From Paraburkholderia sp. IMGN_8 (lineage in GTDB: Bacteria; Pseudomonadota; Gammaproteobacteria; Burkholderiales; Burkholderiaceae), in assembly GCF_038050405.1 (NCBI RefSeq), contig NZ_CP150900.1:1-64000 (forward strand): a stretch of DNA of 64,000 nucleotides, read 5' to 3'. Under the pieces are notes generated by a model that had not been told where the DNA came from, did not search any database, and saw only the letters and a program-made list of their open reading frames with translations. Of this stretch, positions 36,342-48,913 are shown in pieces. The first letter of the stretch is position 1. Each line of letters begins with the position of its first letter. Both the position numbers and the translations under genes were made by a program.

Positions 36342-37883
36342 ATGCAACTCAATCCCTCTGAGATCAGCGAGCTGATCAAGAGCCGGATCCAGGGCCTTGA
36401 AGCGAGCGCAGACGTTCGCAACCAGGGCACTGTGATCTCCGTGACCGACGGTATCGTGCGTATCCACGGCCTGTCGGAAGTGATGCAGGGCGAAATGCTC
36501 GAATTTCCGGGCAACACCTTCGGTCTCGCACTGAACCTCGAGCGCGACTCGGTCGGCGCCGTGATTCTGGGTGAGTACGAACACATTTCGGAAGGCGACA
36601 TCGTCAAGACGACGGGCCGCATTCTCGAAGTGCCGGTGGGTCCGGAACTGCTCGGCCGCGTGGTCGACGCACTCGGCAACCCGATCGACGGCAAGGGCCC
36701 GATCAACGCGAAGAAAACGGACGCAATCGAAAAGATCGCTCCGGGCGTGATCTGGCGTAAGTCGGTTTCGGAACCGGTCCAAACCGGTCTGAAGTCGATC
36801 GACGCGATGGTGCCGGTTGGCCGCGGTCAGCGTGAGCTGATCATCGGCGACCGTCAGTGCGGCAAGACCGCAGTCGCTGTCGACACGATCATCAACCAGA
36901 AGGGCAAGAACCTCTTCTGTATCTACGTTGCGATCGGCCAGAAGGCTTCGTCGATCATGAACGTGGTGCGCAAGCTGGAAGAAACCGGCGCGCTGGAATA
37001 CACGATCGTCGTCGCTGCTTCGGCTTCGGAATCGGCTGCGATGCAATACCTCGCACCGTACGCCGGCTGCACGATGGGCGAATACTTCCGCGACCGCGGT
37101 CAAGACGCGCTGATCGTTTATGACGATTTGACCAAGCAAGCTTGGGCATACCGTCAGATCTCGCTGTTGCTTCGCCGCCCGCCGGGCCGCGAAGCGTACC
37201 CGGGCGACGTGTTCTATCTGCACTCGCGTCTGCTGGAACGTGCCGCTCGCGTGTCGGAAGACTACGTCGAGAAGTTCACGAACGGCGAAGTGAAGGGCAA
37301 GAGCGGTTCGCTGACGGCACTGCCGGTCATCGAAACGCAGGCAGGCGACGTGACCGCATTCGTTCCGACGAACGTGATCTCGATTACCGACGGCCAGATC
37401 TTCCTGGAAACCGACCTCTTCAACGCAGGTATCCGCCCGGCAATTAACGCCGGCGTGTCGGTGTCGCGCGTCGGTGGTGCGGCTCAAACCAAGGTCGTGA
37501 AGAAGCTGTCGGGCGGTATCCGTACCGACCTCGCACAGTACCGTGAACTCGCAGCGTTCGCGCAGTTCGCTTCGGACCTCGACGAAGCCACCCGCAAGCA
37601 GCTGGAGCGCGGCCGCCGCGTGACGGAGCTGCTGAAGCAGCCGCAGTATCAGCCGCTGCAAGTCTGGGAACTGGCTGTCTCGCTGTTTGCCGCGAACAAC
37701 GGCTACCTCGACGACCTGGAAGTCTCGCAAGTGCTGCCGTTCGAAAAGGGCCTGCGCGACTACCTGAAGACGAAGCACGCTGACCTGATCAAGCGCATCG
37801 AAGATACCAAGGAACTCTCGAAGGACGACGAAGGCCTGCTGCATACGGCCCTCAAAGACTTCAAGAAGTCCGGCGCTTATTGA
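36342..37883 (+). CDS. atpA: F0F1 ATP synthase subunit alpha
   Basis: 513 residues, normal length. Walker A is '[15 protein letters not shown]', and the alpha-chain signature '[17 protein letters not shown]' carries the Arg finger that reaches the beta-subunit site. '[13 protein letters not shown]' and '[20 protein letters not shown]' are standard. The catalytic sites are on beta. A hairpin repeat follows before atpG. Confidence 0.98.
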   Translation: MQLNPSEISELIKSRIQGLEASADVRNQGTVISVTDGIVRIHGLSEVMQGEMLEFPGNTFGLALNLERDSVGAVILGEYEHISEGDIVKTTGRILEVPVGPELLGRVVDALGNPIDGKGPINAKKTDAIEKIAPGVIWRKSVSEPVQTGLKSIDAMVPVGRGQRELIIGDRQCGKTAVAVDTIINQKGKNLFCIYVAIGQKASSIMNVVRKLEETGALEYTIVVAASASESAAMQYLAPYAGCTMGEYFRDRGQDALIVYDDLTKQAWAYRQISLLLRRPPGREAYPGDVFYLHSRLLERAARVSEDYVEKFTNGEVKGKSGSLTALPVIETQAGDVTAFVPTNVISITDGQIFLETDLFNAGIRPAINAGVSVSRVGGAAQTKVVKKLSGGIRTDLAQYRELAAFAQFASDLDEATRKQLERGRRVTELLKQPQYQPLQVWELAVSLFAANNGYLDDLEVSQVLPFEKGLRDYLKTKHADLIKRIEDTKELSKDDEGLLHTALKDFKKSGAY

Positions 37884-37972
37884 TCCGCGAGTGATCCGCA
37901 AGGCATAAACGGACCTTGAAGCGGCGCGGGCCGCAGGCAACTGAACCCGCGCTGCTTCGATCGCTTTGCATG

Positions 37973-38014
37973 GGACCCGAGTAACCGCTAAAGCGCTAAC
38001 TCGGGCCGACAAGG
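37973..38014 (+). repeat. Hairpin repeat in the atpA-atpG gap
   Basis: The unit (TGGGACCCGAGTAA, then AGCGCTAACTCGGGCCGAC) forms a stem CCCGAGT/ACTCGGG enclosing a small CGCTAAAGCG hairpin. It closely resembles the sequence at 40541-40580 in the atpD-atpC gap, and both end at or just before the ribosome-binding site of the next gene. Confidence 0.8.
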
Positions 38015-38022
38015 AGCAAGCA

Positions 38023-38907
38023 ATGGCTGGAATGAAGGAAATTCGCGGCAAGATCAAGAGCGTGCAAAACACGCGCAAGATCACGAAAGCGATGGAGATG
38101 GTGGCCGCATCGAAGATGCGCCGCGCTCAGGAGCGCATGCGCGCTGCTCGCCCGTATGCCGACAAGGTCCGCGATATCGCTGCACACATGAGCCGTGCGA
38201 ACCCGGAGTATCGTCACCCGTTCATGGTGTCGAACGAAGGCGCGAAAACGGCGGGCATCATCCTTGTCACGACCGATAAAGGTCTGTGCGGCGGTATGAA
38301 CACGAACGTGCTGCGTGCGTCGTTGCAGAAGTTCAAGGAACTGGAAGGCCAGGGCAAGACGATCGAAGCAACTGCGATCGGCACCAAGGGCCTGGGTTTC
38401 CTGAACCGTCTGCGCGCCAAGGTGGTGTCGAATGTCGTGCATCTGGGCGACACGCCGCATCTGGAAAAACTGATCGGCGCGGTGAAGGTGCAGCTCGACC
38501 TGTACTCGGAAGGCAAGGTTTCGGCGGTGTACCTGGCGTACACGCGCTTCGTCAACACGATGAAGCAGGAGCCGGTGATCGAGCAACTGCTGCCGCTGTC
38601 GGCAGAGCAGTTCGAGCGCAAGGAAGAAGACGGCACGACGCCGAGCACGCAGTGGGACTACATCTACGAGCCGGATGCGCAGGCAGTGGTGGACGAGCTG
38701 CTGGTGCGTTATGTTGAAGCGCTGGTCTATCAGGCCGTCGCGGAAAACATGGCATCGGAGCAGTCGGCACGGATGGTCGCAATGAAGGCCGCTTCGGACA
38801 ACGCGAAGACGGTCATCAACGAACTGCAGCTCGTGTACAACAAGAGCCGTCAGGCCGCGATCACGAAAGAACTGTCGGAAATCGTCGGTGGCGCGGCGGC
38901 TGTCTGA
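38023..38907 (+). CDS. atpG: F0F1 ATP synthase subunit gamma
   Basis: 294 residues from the ATG at 38023 (AAGGAGCAAGC before it); the frame starts earlier at 37966 but that lies in the hairpin repeat. The N-terminal helix is '[20 protein letters not shown]' and the C-terminal one '[18 protein letters not shown]', together the rotating shaft; '[10 protein letters not shown]' is the family signature. Confidence 0.97.
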   Translation: MAGMKEIRGKIKSVQNTRKITKAMEMVAASKMRRAQERMRAARPYADKVRDIAAHMSRANPEYRHPFMVSNEGAKTAGIILVTTDKGLCGGMNTNVLRASLQKFKELEGQGKTIEATAIGTKGLGFLNRLRAKVVSNVVHLGDTPHLEKLIGAVKVQLDLYSEGKVSAVYLAYTRFVNTMKQEPVIEQLLPLSAEQFERKEEDGTTPSTQWDYIYEPDAQAVVDELLVRYVEALVYQAVAENMASEQSARMVAMKAASDNAKTVINELQLVYNKSRQAAITKELSEIVGGAAAV

Positions 38908-39004
38908 CCTTGACGGTCAAGCATGCCGCTCCGTGTGCGCACTCGTGGCGCACCCGTCTAGGCGGCCCCATCGAAACTGCGCCTTTGCGCGAGTGAAGAA
39001 TTGA

Positions 39005-40417
<1,413 letters not shown>

Positions 40418-40540
40418 AGGTCGGGTGTAACGAAGCGGGCGCCGGCCTCGCGCGTATCGATACCTAACGGTGTCGGAACGCAAAGCCGGCGCCTCTTACT
40501 ACGCTCAACCCAGCCTTGCATGGGACGAGGGCGCGCTGCG

Positions 40541-40612
40541 TGGGACCGGAGTAAGTGCTGAAGCACTCACTCCGGTCGACATAAGCGCTAAGGCGCTAAC
40601 ACTCGTCGACAG
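40541..40612 (+). repeat. Two hairpin repeats in the atpD-atpC gap
   Basis: The first unit (40541-40580) has the stem ACCGGAGT/ACTCCGGT around an AGTGCTGAAGCACT hairpin and ends GTCGAC; the second (about 40580-40612) has AGCGCTAAGGCGCT and again ends GTCGAC. A partial copy, TTGCATGGGACGAGG, lies at 40516-40530. They share layout and words with the repeat before atpG. Confidence 0.8.
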
Positions 40613-40620
40613 GAGTCGAT

Positions 40621-41046
40621 ATGGCAACCATTAAAGTAGACGTCGTCAGCGCGGAAGAGCAGATCTTCTCGGGCCAGGCGAAGTTCGTCGCGCTGCCGGG
40701 CGAAGCAGGTGAACTCGGCATTCTGCCGGGCCACACGCCGCTCATCACGCGGATTCGTCCGGGTGCGGTGCGCATCGAAGTTGAAAACGGCGAAGAAGAG
40801 TTTGTGTTCGTCGCCGGCGGCATTCTTGAAGTCCAACCCGGTGCAGTGACGGTTCTGGCCGACACCGCTATCCGCGGCAAGGATCTCGACGAAGCCAAGG
40901 CCGAAGATGCGCGCAAGCGTGCGGAAGAAGCGCTGCAAAACACGGGTTCGAACCTCGAATACGCAACCGCGCAAGCGGAACTGGCGTATGCGACGGCTCA
41001 GCTCGCTGCGATCCAGCGGCTGCGCAGGCTGCGCGGTCAGAAATAA
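40621..41046 (+). CDS. atpC: F0F1 ATP synthase subunit epsilon
   Basis: 141 residues. The N-terminal beta-sandwich includes '[20 protein letters not shown]' and the C-terminal helical pair '[18 protein letters not shown]' ends 'RLRRLRGQK'. It inhibits ATP hydrolysis by the free enzyme. It is the last gene of the operon, followed by a terminator. Confidence 0.97.
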   Translation: MATIKVDVVSAEEQIFSGQAKFVALPGEAGELGILPGHTPLITRIRPGAVRIEVENGEEEFVFVAGGILEVQPGAVTVLADTAIRGKDLDEAKAEDARKRAEEALQNTGSNLEYATAQAELAYATAQLAAIQRLRRLRGQK

Positions 41047-41064
41047 GCAACACGTATCAGAAAG

Positions 41065-41091
41065 AAAGCAGCCTTCGTGGCTGCTTTTTTT
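41065..41091 (+). terminator. Terminator of the atp operon
   Basis: A 9-bp stem AAAGCAGCC/GGCTGCTTT with a TTCGT loop runs into seven T, 19 bases after the atpC stop. Confidence 0.9.
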
Positions 41092-41340
41092 GACTTCTAC
41101 TTGACGTTTACGGAAAGGTCAGCAAAATCGTATCTTCGGATAAGCGCGGTCCATCCATGCGCTGCGGGTAAGACTTGATGCCTCACGGACATACGCCGGT
41201 GGCACAATCGATTTCAAATTGATTTCTCAAGAAAACGCCGGGCCGCCCCCAGTTTTCCTGACCCCCTCGGGGGCCTGGCGCGAAGCGACAGGTTTTGGGG
41301 GCACTCAATAGAGCGAGCTTCCGCTCACGGAGACAACACC

Positions 41341-43071
41341 ATGGCAACGCAAGTGTCAGGCGAAGGAGCATTCATCAAGCCGAAGGACGGTCTTTCGTAC
41401 GTCCGCGGTTCGACCGACATTCCCTTGAGCGAAGCAACGGTCGGCCAGTTTCTGCGCGACACCGCGCAGCGTTTTCCTGATCGTCCGGCTGTGGTGTTTC
41501 GCGAGCAGCGCATTCGCTGGTCGTGGAAGGAATTCGCGGAAGAGGTCGACGTGCTGGCGGCCGGGCTGCTCGCGCTCGGCATCGAAAAAGGCGATCGGGT
41601 GGGGATCTGGTCGCCGAACCGGGTGGAGTGGCTGCTCACGCAGTTCGCCACTGCGCGCATTGGCGCCGTGCTGGTCAACATCAATCCGGCTTACCGGCTC
41701 GCGGAACTCGAATACGCGTTGAACAAAGTCGGCTGCAAGGCGATCATCGCCGCAGAGCGGTTTAAAACGTCGATGTACCTCGAAATGCTGCAGGAACTCG
41801 CGCCGGAACTGGCCACTCAGGCGCCGGGCGACTTGCGCGCCGCACGCCTGCCTGATCTGCGCTACGTGATCCGCATGTGCGACACGGAAACGGCCGGCAT
41901 GTTGACCTTCTCCGACGTGATCGAGCAAGGCCGCGCAACGCTCGACGTCACAAGGCTCGACGCCATCGGCGCCACGCTGTCGTGCCACGATCCGATCAAC
42001 ATCCAGTTCACCAGCGGCACAACCGGCAATCCGAAAGGCGCGACGCTGACACACAGCAACGTCGTCAACAATGCACGTTATATCGCGATGGCGATGCGCC
42101 TGTCCGAGCAGGACGCCTTGTGCATCCCTGTGCCGCTCTATCACTGCTTCGGCATGGTGCTGTCCGTGCTGGCGTGCGTATCGGTCGGCGCGAATATGGT
42201 GTTTCCGGGCGAGGGCTTCGACCCTGCCGCCACGTTGGCTGCCGTCGCCGAAGAACAATGCACCGCACTACACGGCGTGCCGACCATGTTCATCGCCGAG
42301 CTCGATCACCCCAATTTCGCCACCTACGACTTTTCGCATCTGCGCACGGGCATCATGGCCGGCTCACCGTGCCCAATCGAGACGATGAAGAAAGTCGTTT
42401 CGACGATGCATCTGAACGAAATCACAATCGCGTACGGCATGACGGAGACCAGCCCGGTGTCGTTCCAGAGTTCGACTACCGATCCGCTCGACAAGCGCAC
42501 CACGACGGTCGGCCGCATCCAGCCTCATCTGGAAGTGAAAATCGTCGATCCACTTGGCCAAATCGTGCCAGTGGGCGAGACGGGCGAGTTGTGCACCCGA
42601 GGCTATTCGGTGATGCAAGGCTACTGGGGCGACGAGGCGAAGACGCGGGAAAGCATCGTCGACGGCTGGATGCACACCGGCGATCTGGCGATGCTCGACG
42701 CCGAAGGCTACTGCAACATCGTCGGCCGTCTGAAGGACATGCTGATTCGCGGCGGTGAGAACATCTATCCGCGCGAGATTGAGGAGTTTCTGTTCCGCCA
42801 CCCGAAGATCCAGAGCGTGCAAGTGTTCGGCGTGCCCGATCCGAAGTACGGCGAGGAGGTGTGCGCGTGGATCGTCCTGCGTTCAGGCGAGCAGGCGACG
42901 GCTGAGGAGATCCAACAATTCTGCCAGGGTCAGATCGCCCACTACAAGGTGCCGAAATACATTCGCTTTGTCGACGAATTGCCGATGACGGTAACCGGCA
43001 AAGTGCAGAAGTTCATCATGCGCGAACGGATGATCGGTGAGTTGAAGGTGAAGGAAGACAAAACGGCATAA
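41341..43071 (+). CDS. AMP-binding acyl-CoA synthetase
   Basis: 576 residues, ANL superfamily. The P-loop-like motif is '[18 protein letters not shown]', the A5 motif '[11 protein letters not shown]', the A7 motif '[12 protein letters not shown]', the hinge '[20 protein letters not shown]', and the catalytic Lys lies in 'TVTGKVQKF'. It adenylates a carboxylic acid and transfers it to CoA; overall layout is like medium/long-chain acyl-CoA synthetases with the SLSxxT start absent. No signal or membrane segment. The substrate chain length cannot be read from the sequence. It follows the atp operon but has its own 250-base upstream region. Confidence 0.92.
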   Translation: MATQVSGEGAFIKPKDGLSYVRGSTDIPLSEATVGQFLRDTAQRFPDRPAVVFREQRIRWSWKEFAEEVDVLAAGLLALGIEKGDRVGIWSPNRVEWLLTQFATARIGAVLVNINPAYRLAELEYALNKVGCKAIIAAERFKTSMYLEMLQELAPELATQAPGDLRAARLPDLRYVIRMCDTETAGMLTFSDVIEQGRATLDVTRLDAIGATLSCHDPINIQFTSGTTGNPKGATLTHSNVVNNARYIAMAMRLSEQDALCIPVPLYHCFGMVLSVLACVSVGANMVFPGEGFDPAATLAAVAEEQCTALHGVPTMFIAELDHPNFATYDFSHLRTGIMAGSPCPIETMKKVVSTMHLNEITIAYGMTETSPVSFQSSTTDPLDKRTTTVGRIQPHLEVKIVDPLGQIVPVGETGELCTRGYSVMQGYWGDEAKTRESIVDGWMHTGDLAMLDAEGYCNIVGRLKDMLIRGGENIYPREIEEFLFRHPKIQSVQVFGVPDPKYGEEVCAWIVLRSGEQATAEEIQQFCQGQIAHYKVPKYIRFVDELPMTVTGKVQKFIMRERMIGELKVKEDKTA

Positions 43072-43086
43072 CGCGCATGCGGGTTC

Positions 43087-43114
43087 GGCGCGGCGCAGAT
43101 TCTTGCGCCGCGCC
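43087..43114 (+). other. GC-rich hairpin after the acyl-CoA synthetase gene
   Basis: An 11-bp stem GGCGCGGCGCA/TGCGCCGCGCC with a 6-base loop, 16 bases after the stop, is not followed by a T-run. It probably stabilises the 3' end or aids Rho-dependent termination. Confidence 0.5.
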
Positions 43115-43192
43115 GGCCGACATTTGGGGGAAAACCGTTTGCCGCCCGAGCCGAAAATGGTCCTGAAAAAACACGCAAACGTTTGACCAGAC

Positions 43193-43400
43193 GAAAAAAA
43201 AGCGGGCCTGGAGCCCGCTAAAAACCACACGCTACGGGGTTAGCGCGAGGAGACCAAAGGAGGAACCGACTGAGACGACGCCCCAGCGCCGACTACGGCC
43301 CCAGCAGGGATGCCCCTTCACAGGGCTTCGGCGTACGCCGACCGGCAAGTGCATCGTATCCGCTCACACCACGCACCCAGCCACATCCGTGTTGAAACCG
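43193..43400 (-). ncRNA. Candidate small RNA with anti-Shine-Dalgarno stretch and intrinsic terminator
   Basis: Reading the minus strand from about 43400 down, there are several small hairpins (for example CGGCGTACGCCG near 43330), then the pyrimidine-rich stretch TTCCTCCTTTGGTCTCCTCG (43244-43263), a CGCTA/TAGCG hairpin and finally a terminator stem AGCGGGC/GCCCGCT (43201-43219) followed by eight T. No ORF on that strand has a ribosome-binding site. CCUCC-type motifs are used by several bacterial sRNAs to pair with ribosome-binding sites. The 5' end is not defined and no Rfam family is recognised. It is not 6S, tmRNA, RNase P or SRP RNA. Confidence 0.45.
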
Positions 43401-43917
43401 TTGAGGGCATTGTGGGCGAATTAACCTACACGCGCGGTAACAAAGTGTTTCAGGTTGTAACGCCCGCCAGATAAGGCGTTGCGGGATTTATTGCCAATCG
43501 GAAACGTTTTAAACGTAAGTTTTACCGATGACAGACTCGCAATTTAATACGCCTGATTGATGCTATTCGCGACGCATATCGCGGGACAACCCGTTCAGTC
43601 GATTCCGCATGAAATGGTTGCATGTTCATCTTTTTCGCAAACGATTGCCTGTATTACAGGCCTTTGCTGAACCCATGCACCTCATCTTTCCCGGAGTGAG
43701 CGACCGTGCTGCAATGCGGCACGCATGAAGTGCGGACAGGGCGAAAAAACCGGCTGCCCCGATCGCAGCGACCGTTCGACTGCATTGTTCCGCTTTTGCT
43801 TACATCCGGCGATCCGGTTACACGATTGTGCTGGCGCAGTGGAATTATTTAAAAAAGGCTATATCCAACCAACTCGTCGAGCCGGGAGGAGTACAGGCAG
43901 CCTGCAAGCGACAAGCC
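43401..43917. other. Intergenic region, no gene seen
   Basis: About 500 bases between the sRNA candidate and the pheC stop codon. It is AT-rich around 43490-43560, which could hold the sRNA promoter. A short GCCTGTA/ACAGGC hairpin is at about 43646-43661. ORFs here have no ribosome-binding site. Confidence 0.4.
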
Positions 43918-44715
43918 TTACTTCAGCCATTTATCCGAGATTGCCTGGTACTCGCCGGTCGCACGCGCCAGGTGCAGCCACTGGTCCACATACTGCTGGA
44001 ACGCGACATCGCCACGCGGCAGCAACCAGGCCTTCTCACCGTACTGGAACGGCTTGTCCGGATGCACGGAGCAAAGACCCGGATTCAGCTTTTGCTGCAA
44101 TAACGTCTCCGACGCGTCCGTGACCATCACATCGGCCTTGCCGGCGAGGATCTGCTTGAAGATTGTCACGTTGTCCGGATAGACGGTGACGTTCGCGTGC
44201 GGAAAATACTGCCTCGCGAAGCGCTCGTTCGTGCCACCCGGATTGACGATCACGCGCGTGGCTGGCTGATCGATCTGCGCGACCGTTTGGTATTTGTTGA
44301 CGTCATCGCATCGCACGATCGGCGTCTTGCCGTCGATCATGTATGCCTGTGTGAAGAACGCGCGCTTTTGCCGCTCGAGTGTCGGCGAAACGCCGCCCAC
44401 ACCGACGTCGCATTTTGCAACGAAGTCGTTCATCAAGTTCGGCCACGACGTTTTGACGAATTCCGCCTTCACGCCGAGCGACTTGGCGAGCGATTCGGTC
44501 ATCTCTATATCGATGCCTTCGAACTGGCCGTCGGCTTTGTAGAACGAGTAGGGCTTGTAATCGCCGGTCGTGCAGGCGCGCAGCGTGCCGCGCGCGAGAA
44601 TTTCGTCGAGTCGCGAAGGCGCCGCGGCGGTTGCGCTGGTCTGTGCGTGGGCCACGCCGCTTTGCATCAAAACACCGGCCAAAGCGCCGAGCAGTGCGAG
44701 TGCTGCCTTGTTCAT
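43918..44715 (-). CDS. pheC: Periplasmic cyclohexadienyl dehydratase (PheC type)
   Basis: 265 residues from the ATG at 44715, where a strong AAGGAGAA precedes a signal peptide ('MNKAALALLGALAGVLMQSG', cleavage after 'AHA'); the frame is open upstream but that would bury the signal. The fold is a type 3 solute-binding domain ('CTTGDYKPYSFYKADGQFEG'). Segments such as 'INPGGTNERFA'-like 'VNPGGTNERFARQYFP' and 'DNVTIFKQILAGKADVMVTD' match the Pseudomonas PheC enzyme, which converts arogenate to Phe and prephenate to phenylpyruvate in the periplasm. A mere amino-acid binding protein is the alternative; no ABC genes are adjacent, which favours the enzyme. Confidence 0.8.
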   Translation of the reverse strand: MNKAALALLGALAGVLMQSGVAHAQTSATAAAPSRLDEILARGTLRACTTGDYKPYSFYKADGQFEGIDIEMTESLAKSLGVKAEFVKTSWPNLMNDFVAKCDVGVGGVSPTLERQKRAFFTQAYMIDGKTPIVRCDDVNKYQTVAQIDQPATRVIVNPGGTNERFARQYFPHANVTVYPDNVTIFKQILAGKADVMVTDASETLLQQKLNPGLCSVHPDKPFQYGEKAWLLPRGDVAFQQYVDQWLHLARATGEYQAISDKWLK

Positions 44716-44932
44716 CGATTCTCCTTGATTGCGCGTAATTGTTTGGTAAGGCCGTCGGATGATAGCCCGGCCAATTACGGTTGAACATTGGCCGTTCAGC
44801 CGAGTCATGGCGCGGCAGACGAGGCGTCAAAGCCAGCCAAACACAATGTGCGATGCAGTTATTGCCCGCATCAAGCGCGATGCGGTGACCCGGGTCCGGT
44901 AAAATACCCCTTTGCCTTCAGTCGCACGCAAC

Positions 44933-46033
<1,101 letters not shown>

Positions 46034-46497
46034 CGCTGTAACCGTTGCCAATTCTGCTGCAACGCAGCGAACTGGGCTCCCGGTCTAAGGGCAAAACAGC
46101 AGGCTGCGGGCCGCCAGATGGCGATCTTGCTGTTGTCAAGACTTGACTTATGCACATTCATCACGTTGCGGCGCGGTAGAAGCTTTCATCGTGCACCAGC
46201 CCTTGCACATTGCAGGCGCATTTGATCTAAGCCTTATCTGGCAAGGGTTTCACGACCTCACGACAAAATGTGCGGAATCCCACAGAAGGTAGCTGCGGCG
46301 CGGTTCTTGGCCCTTCAGAGCGAAGTTCTCAACAAAGTTATCCACAGGCACGCGGACCAATTGCAATTGTTCAGCCGAATCCAAAACTTAGCGCCGAAAT
46401 TGAAGTTTTACTTTAACTTCGACGGGTTCGCTTTCTGCCCAATGCTCACTGCGGCGCGGCATCGTGCCGCATCAACTCACCACGCCCAGACCGCCGC
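46034..46497. other. Intergenic region upstream of priA with a strict DnaA box
   Basis: 464 bases without a supported gene. It contains TTATCCACA (46338-46346), a perfect DnaA box on the plus strand, and a pair of AGCA/TGCT-rich stretches at 46099-46138. It probably holds the priA promoter. Confidence 0.4.
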
Positions 46498-48744
46498 GTG
46501 AGTGCCGTGTTCGTCCGCGTCGCGCTGGATCATCCGCTGCCGACCTTATTCGACTACCGTTGCGACACGCCCGAGGGCGTCGCGCTGGGCATGCTGGTGA
46601 GCGTGCCGTTCGGCAAGCGCCACGTGGTGGGCCTTGTTTGCGAAGTGACCGCTCACAGTGACGTTCCCGCCGAGCGCCTGCGCGCGGTCGACCATGTTTG
46701 CACCGCGTGCCCGCCGGTGTCGGCACAATGGCTGGCGCTGGCAGCCTTCGCGGCCGACTACTATCAGCGCGGCCTCGGGGAAGTGGCCCTGCCCGCGTTG
46801 CCGCAAGCCTTGCGCGACGCATCGCGCTGGACGCGTCTGTTCGCCCCGGAAGAGCGTTACCGGCTCACGTCCGAGGGCCGCGACGCGTTGCCGGATGCGT
46901 TGCCCGTCCGAGCCAGCGTCCTGAGAAAGCTTGCGCAGGCGCTCGCCGAGACCGACTTCCTGCTGGCAGCCGATGCCCGTGCGATCCACCCCAAAGCAAT
47001 CGCGACCCTCGACGCCTGGCAGGCCGAAGGCTGGGTCGCGCTGGACGTCATCGAAGCTGCCGCGGCGCTTGCCGCGCCAATGTCGCCGGATGCGCCGGCG
47101 CCTACACTGCCCACGCTCACCAACGAGCAAACGGCCGCCGTCGAAGCGATCCGCGACGCCAACGGCTTTGCGCCGTTCCTGCTGCACGGCGTGACCGGCA
47201 GCGGCAAGACCGAGGTTTATCTGCGCGCGCTCGCCGAAATCCTCGCTGCGAAGCCCGATGCGCAGGCGCTTGTCCTCGTTCCTGAAATCAATTTGACGCC
47301 GCAGTTCGAAGCGGCCTTCCGGGCGCGCTTTGCCGCGCTGGAAGGCGCATCGATCGTCACGCTGCACAGCGGCCTCGCAGAAGGTGAACGCGCCCGCAAC
47401 TGGTTCGCCGCGCACACCGGGCGCGCCCGCATCGTGCTCGGCACGCGGCTGGCGGTGCTGGCATCGCTGCCGAAGCTCGCCATCATCGTCGTCGATGAGG
47501 AACACGATCCGGCCTACAAGCAACAGGAAGGCCTGCGCTATTCGGCGCGCGACCTGGCGATCTACCGCGCCAAGCAACTTGGCTTGCCGGTGGTGCTCGG
47601 CTCGGCTACGCCGTCGCTGGAAAGCTGGTGGCAGGCCGATCAGGGGCGCTATACGCGTCTCACGTTGTCGCGCCGCGCCGTCGCTGAAGCCGTGCTGCCG
47701 AGCGTCAAACTGATCGATCTCGAAGAAGAGCGGCGGCGTGGGCGGGCATCGATGGAAGGGTTGTCGGGGCCGTTGATCGCCGCGCTGAAAAACCGGCTGG
47801 AGCGCAGCGAGCAAAGCCTCGTGTTTCTCAACCGCCGCGGCTACGCGCCGCAACTCGCCTGCGACGCCTGCGGCTGGGTCGCCGGTTGCCCGCGTTGCAG
47901 CGCTTACGTCGTCCTGCACAAACCCGAGCGCGCGCTGCGCTGTCACCACTGCGGCTGGGAATCGCGCATTCCGCGCTCGTGCCCGGATTGCGGCAACGTC
48001 GACATCGCACCGATGGGGCGCGGCACGCAACGCGTCGAAGAAACGCTGGCGAGCGCGGTGCCCGGCGCCCGTGTACTGCGTATCGACGCCGACAGCACGC
48101 GCCGCAAGGGCAGCGCGCAGGCGCTGTTCTCCGATGTGCACGCGGGCGAGGTCGACATTCTTGTCGGCACGCAGATGATCGCCAAGGGCCACGACTTTCA
48201 ACGGGTGTCGCTGGTCGGCGTGCTCAACGCCGATACCGCTTTGTTTTCGCACGACTTTCGCGCGAGCGAGCGCCTCTTCGCGCAACTGATGCAGGTAAGC
48301 GGCCGCGCCGGCCGCGCCGGTTTGCCGGGTGAAGTGCTGGTGCAGACCCGCTATCCGCGCCACGCGCTTTATCACGCGCTGGCCCGGCACGACTACGTCG
48401 GCTTTGCCAATTCGACGCTGGCCGAGCGTCGCGACGCGCACTTGCCGCCGTTCGTCTATCAGGCGCTACTGCGCGCCGAAGGGCGCACGCTCGAAGCGGC
48501 GCTCGCTTTCTTGCAGCAGGCGGCTGCGGCGTTGACGGAGATTCCGGCGGCTGAACGCGTGAGCGTCTACGACGCCGTGCCGCTCACCATCGTCAAGGTG
48601 ATGCACGTGCATCGCGCGCAGTTGCTGATCGAAAGCGCGTCGCGTGCGGCGCTGCAGGCGACCTTGCGTGCCTGGCAACCGATGCTGCGCAGCCTTAAGG
48701 GCGTGCTGCGCTGGAACCTCGAAGTCGACCCGCTCGACATCTAG
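46498..48744 (+). CDS. priA: Primosomal protein N' (replication restart helicase)
   Basis: 748 residues from a GTG start at 46498. The N-terminal 3'-DNA-binding domain starts 'VFVRVALDHPLPTLFDY'; the helicase has Walker A 'GVTGSGKTEVYLRAL' and box II 'VVDEEHDPAYKQQEG'. Eight Cys in two zinc sites are in 'CDACGWVAGCPRCSAY' and 'CHHCGWESRIPRSCPDCG'. Motifs V and VI include 'GTQMIAKGHDF' and 'QLMQVSGRAGRAG'. It reloads DnaB at stalled forks. Confidence 0.97.
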   Translation: MSAVFVRVALDHPLPTLFDYRCDTPEGVALGMLVSVPFGKRHVVGLVCEVTAHSDVPAERLRAVDHVCTACPPVSAQWLALAAFAADYYQRGLGEVALPALPQALRDASRWTRLFAPEERYRLTSEGRDALPDALPVRASVLRKLAQALAETDFLLAADARAIHPKAIATLDAWQAEGWVALDVIEAAAALAAPMSPDAPAPTLPTLTNEQTAAVEAIRDANGFAPFLLHGVTGSGKTEVYLRALAEILAAKPDAQALVLVPEINLTPQFEAAFRARFAALEGASIVTLHSGLAEGERARNWFAAHTGRARIVLGTRLAVLASLPKLAIIVVDEEHDPAYKQQEGLRYSARDLAIYRAKQLGLPVVLGSATPSLESWWQADQGRYTRLTLSRRAVAEAVLPSVKLIDLEEERRRGRASMEGLSGPLIAALKNRLERSEQSLVFLNRRGYAPQLACDACGWVAGCPRCSAYVVLHKPERALRCHHCGWESRIPRSCPDCGNVDIAPMGRGTQRVEETLASAVPGARVLRIDADSTRRKGSAQALFSDVHAGEVDILVGTQMIAKGHDFQRVSLVGVLNADTALFSHDFRASERLFAQLMQVSGRAGRAGLPGEVLVQTRYPRHALYHALARHDYVGFANSTLAERRDAHLPPFVYQALLRAEGRTLEAALAFLQQAAAALTEIPAAERVSVYDAVPLTIVKVMHVHRAQLLIESASRAALQATLRAWQPMLRSLKGVLRWNLEVDPLDI

Positions 48745-48913
48745 CGCCAACGCGCACCTAACTTCGGCGTTACTCCTTTACGTCATATTCATAGAGCGAA
48801 TGGTCGTTTCGTTTTACGACTTCGCTCGCCTATATTTCGCCGAATCGGCGCAAGTTTCACAACAATTCCAAAATCCGCGCGTCGATGCACCTCAACTTCC
48901 CCGGGGCATTGCG

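Noticed and set aside
36084..38084. 666-codon open frame opposite atpA (and similar ones opposite atpD and priA)
   Set aside because: Antisense shadows of conserved genes, with no ribosome-binding sites and no recognisable sequence.
43725..44123. 132-codon plus-strand ORF at the 3' side of pheC
   Set aside because: It overlaps pheC in antisense and shows no domain or start signal.
46268..46501. 77-codon ORF upstream of priA
   Set aside because: No ribosome-binding site and no homology recognised; it lies in the priA promoter region.
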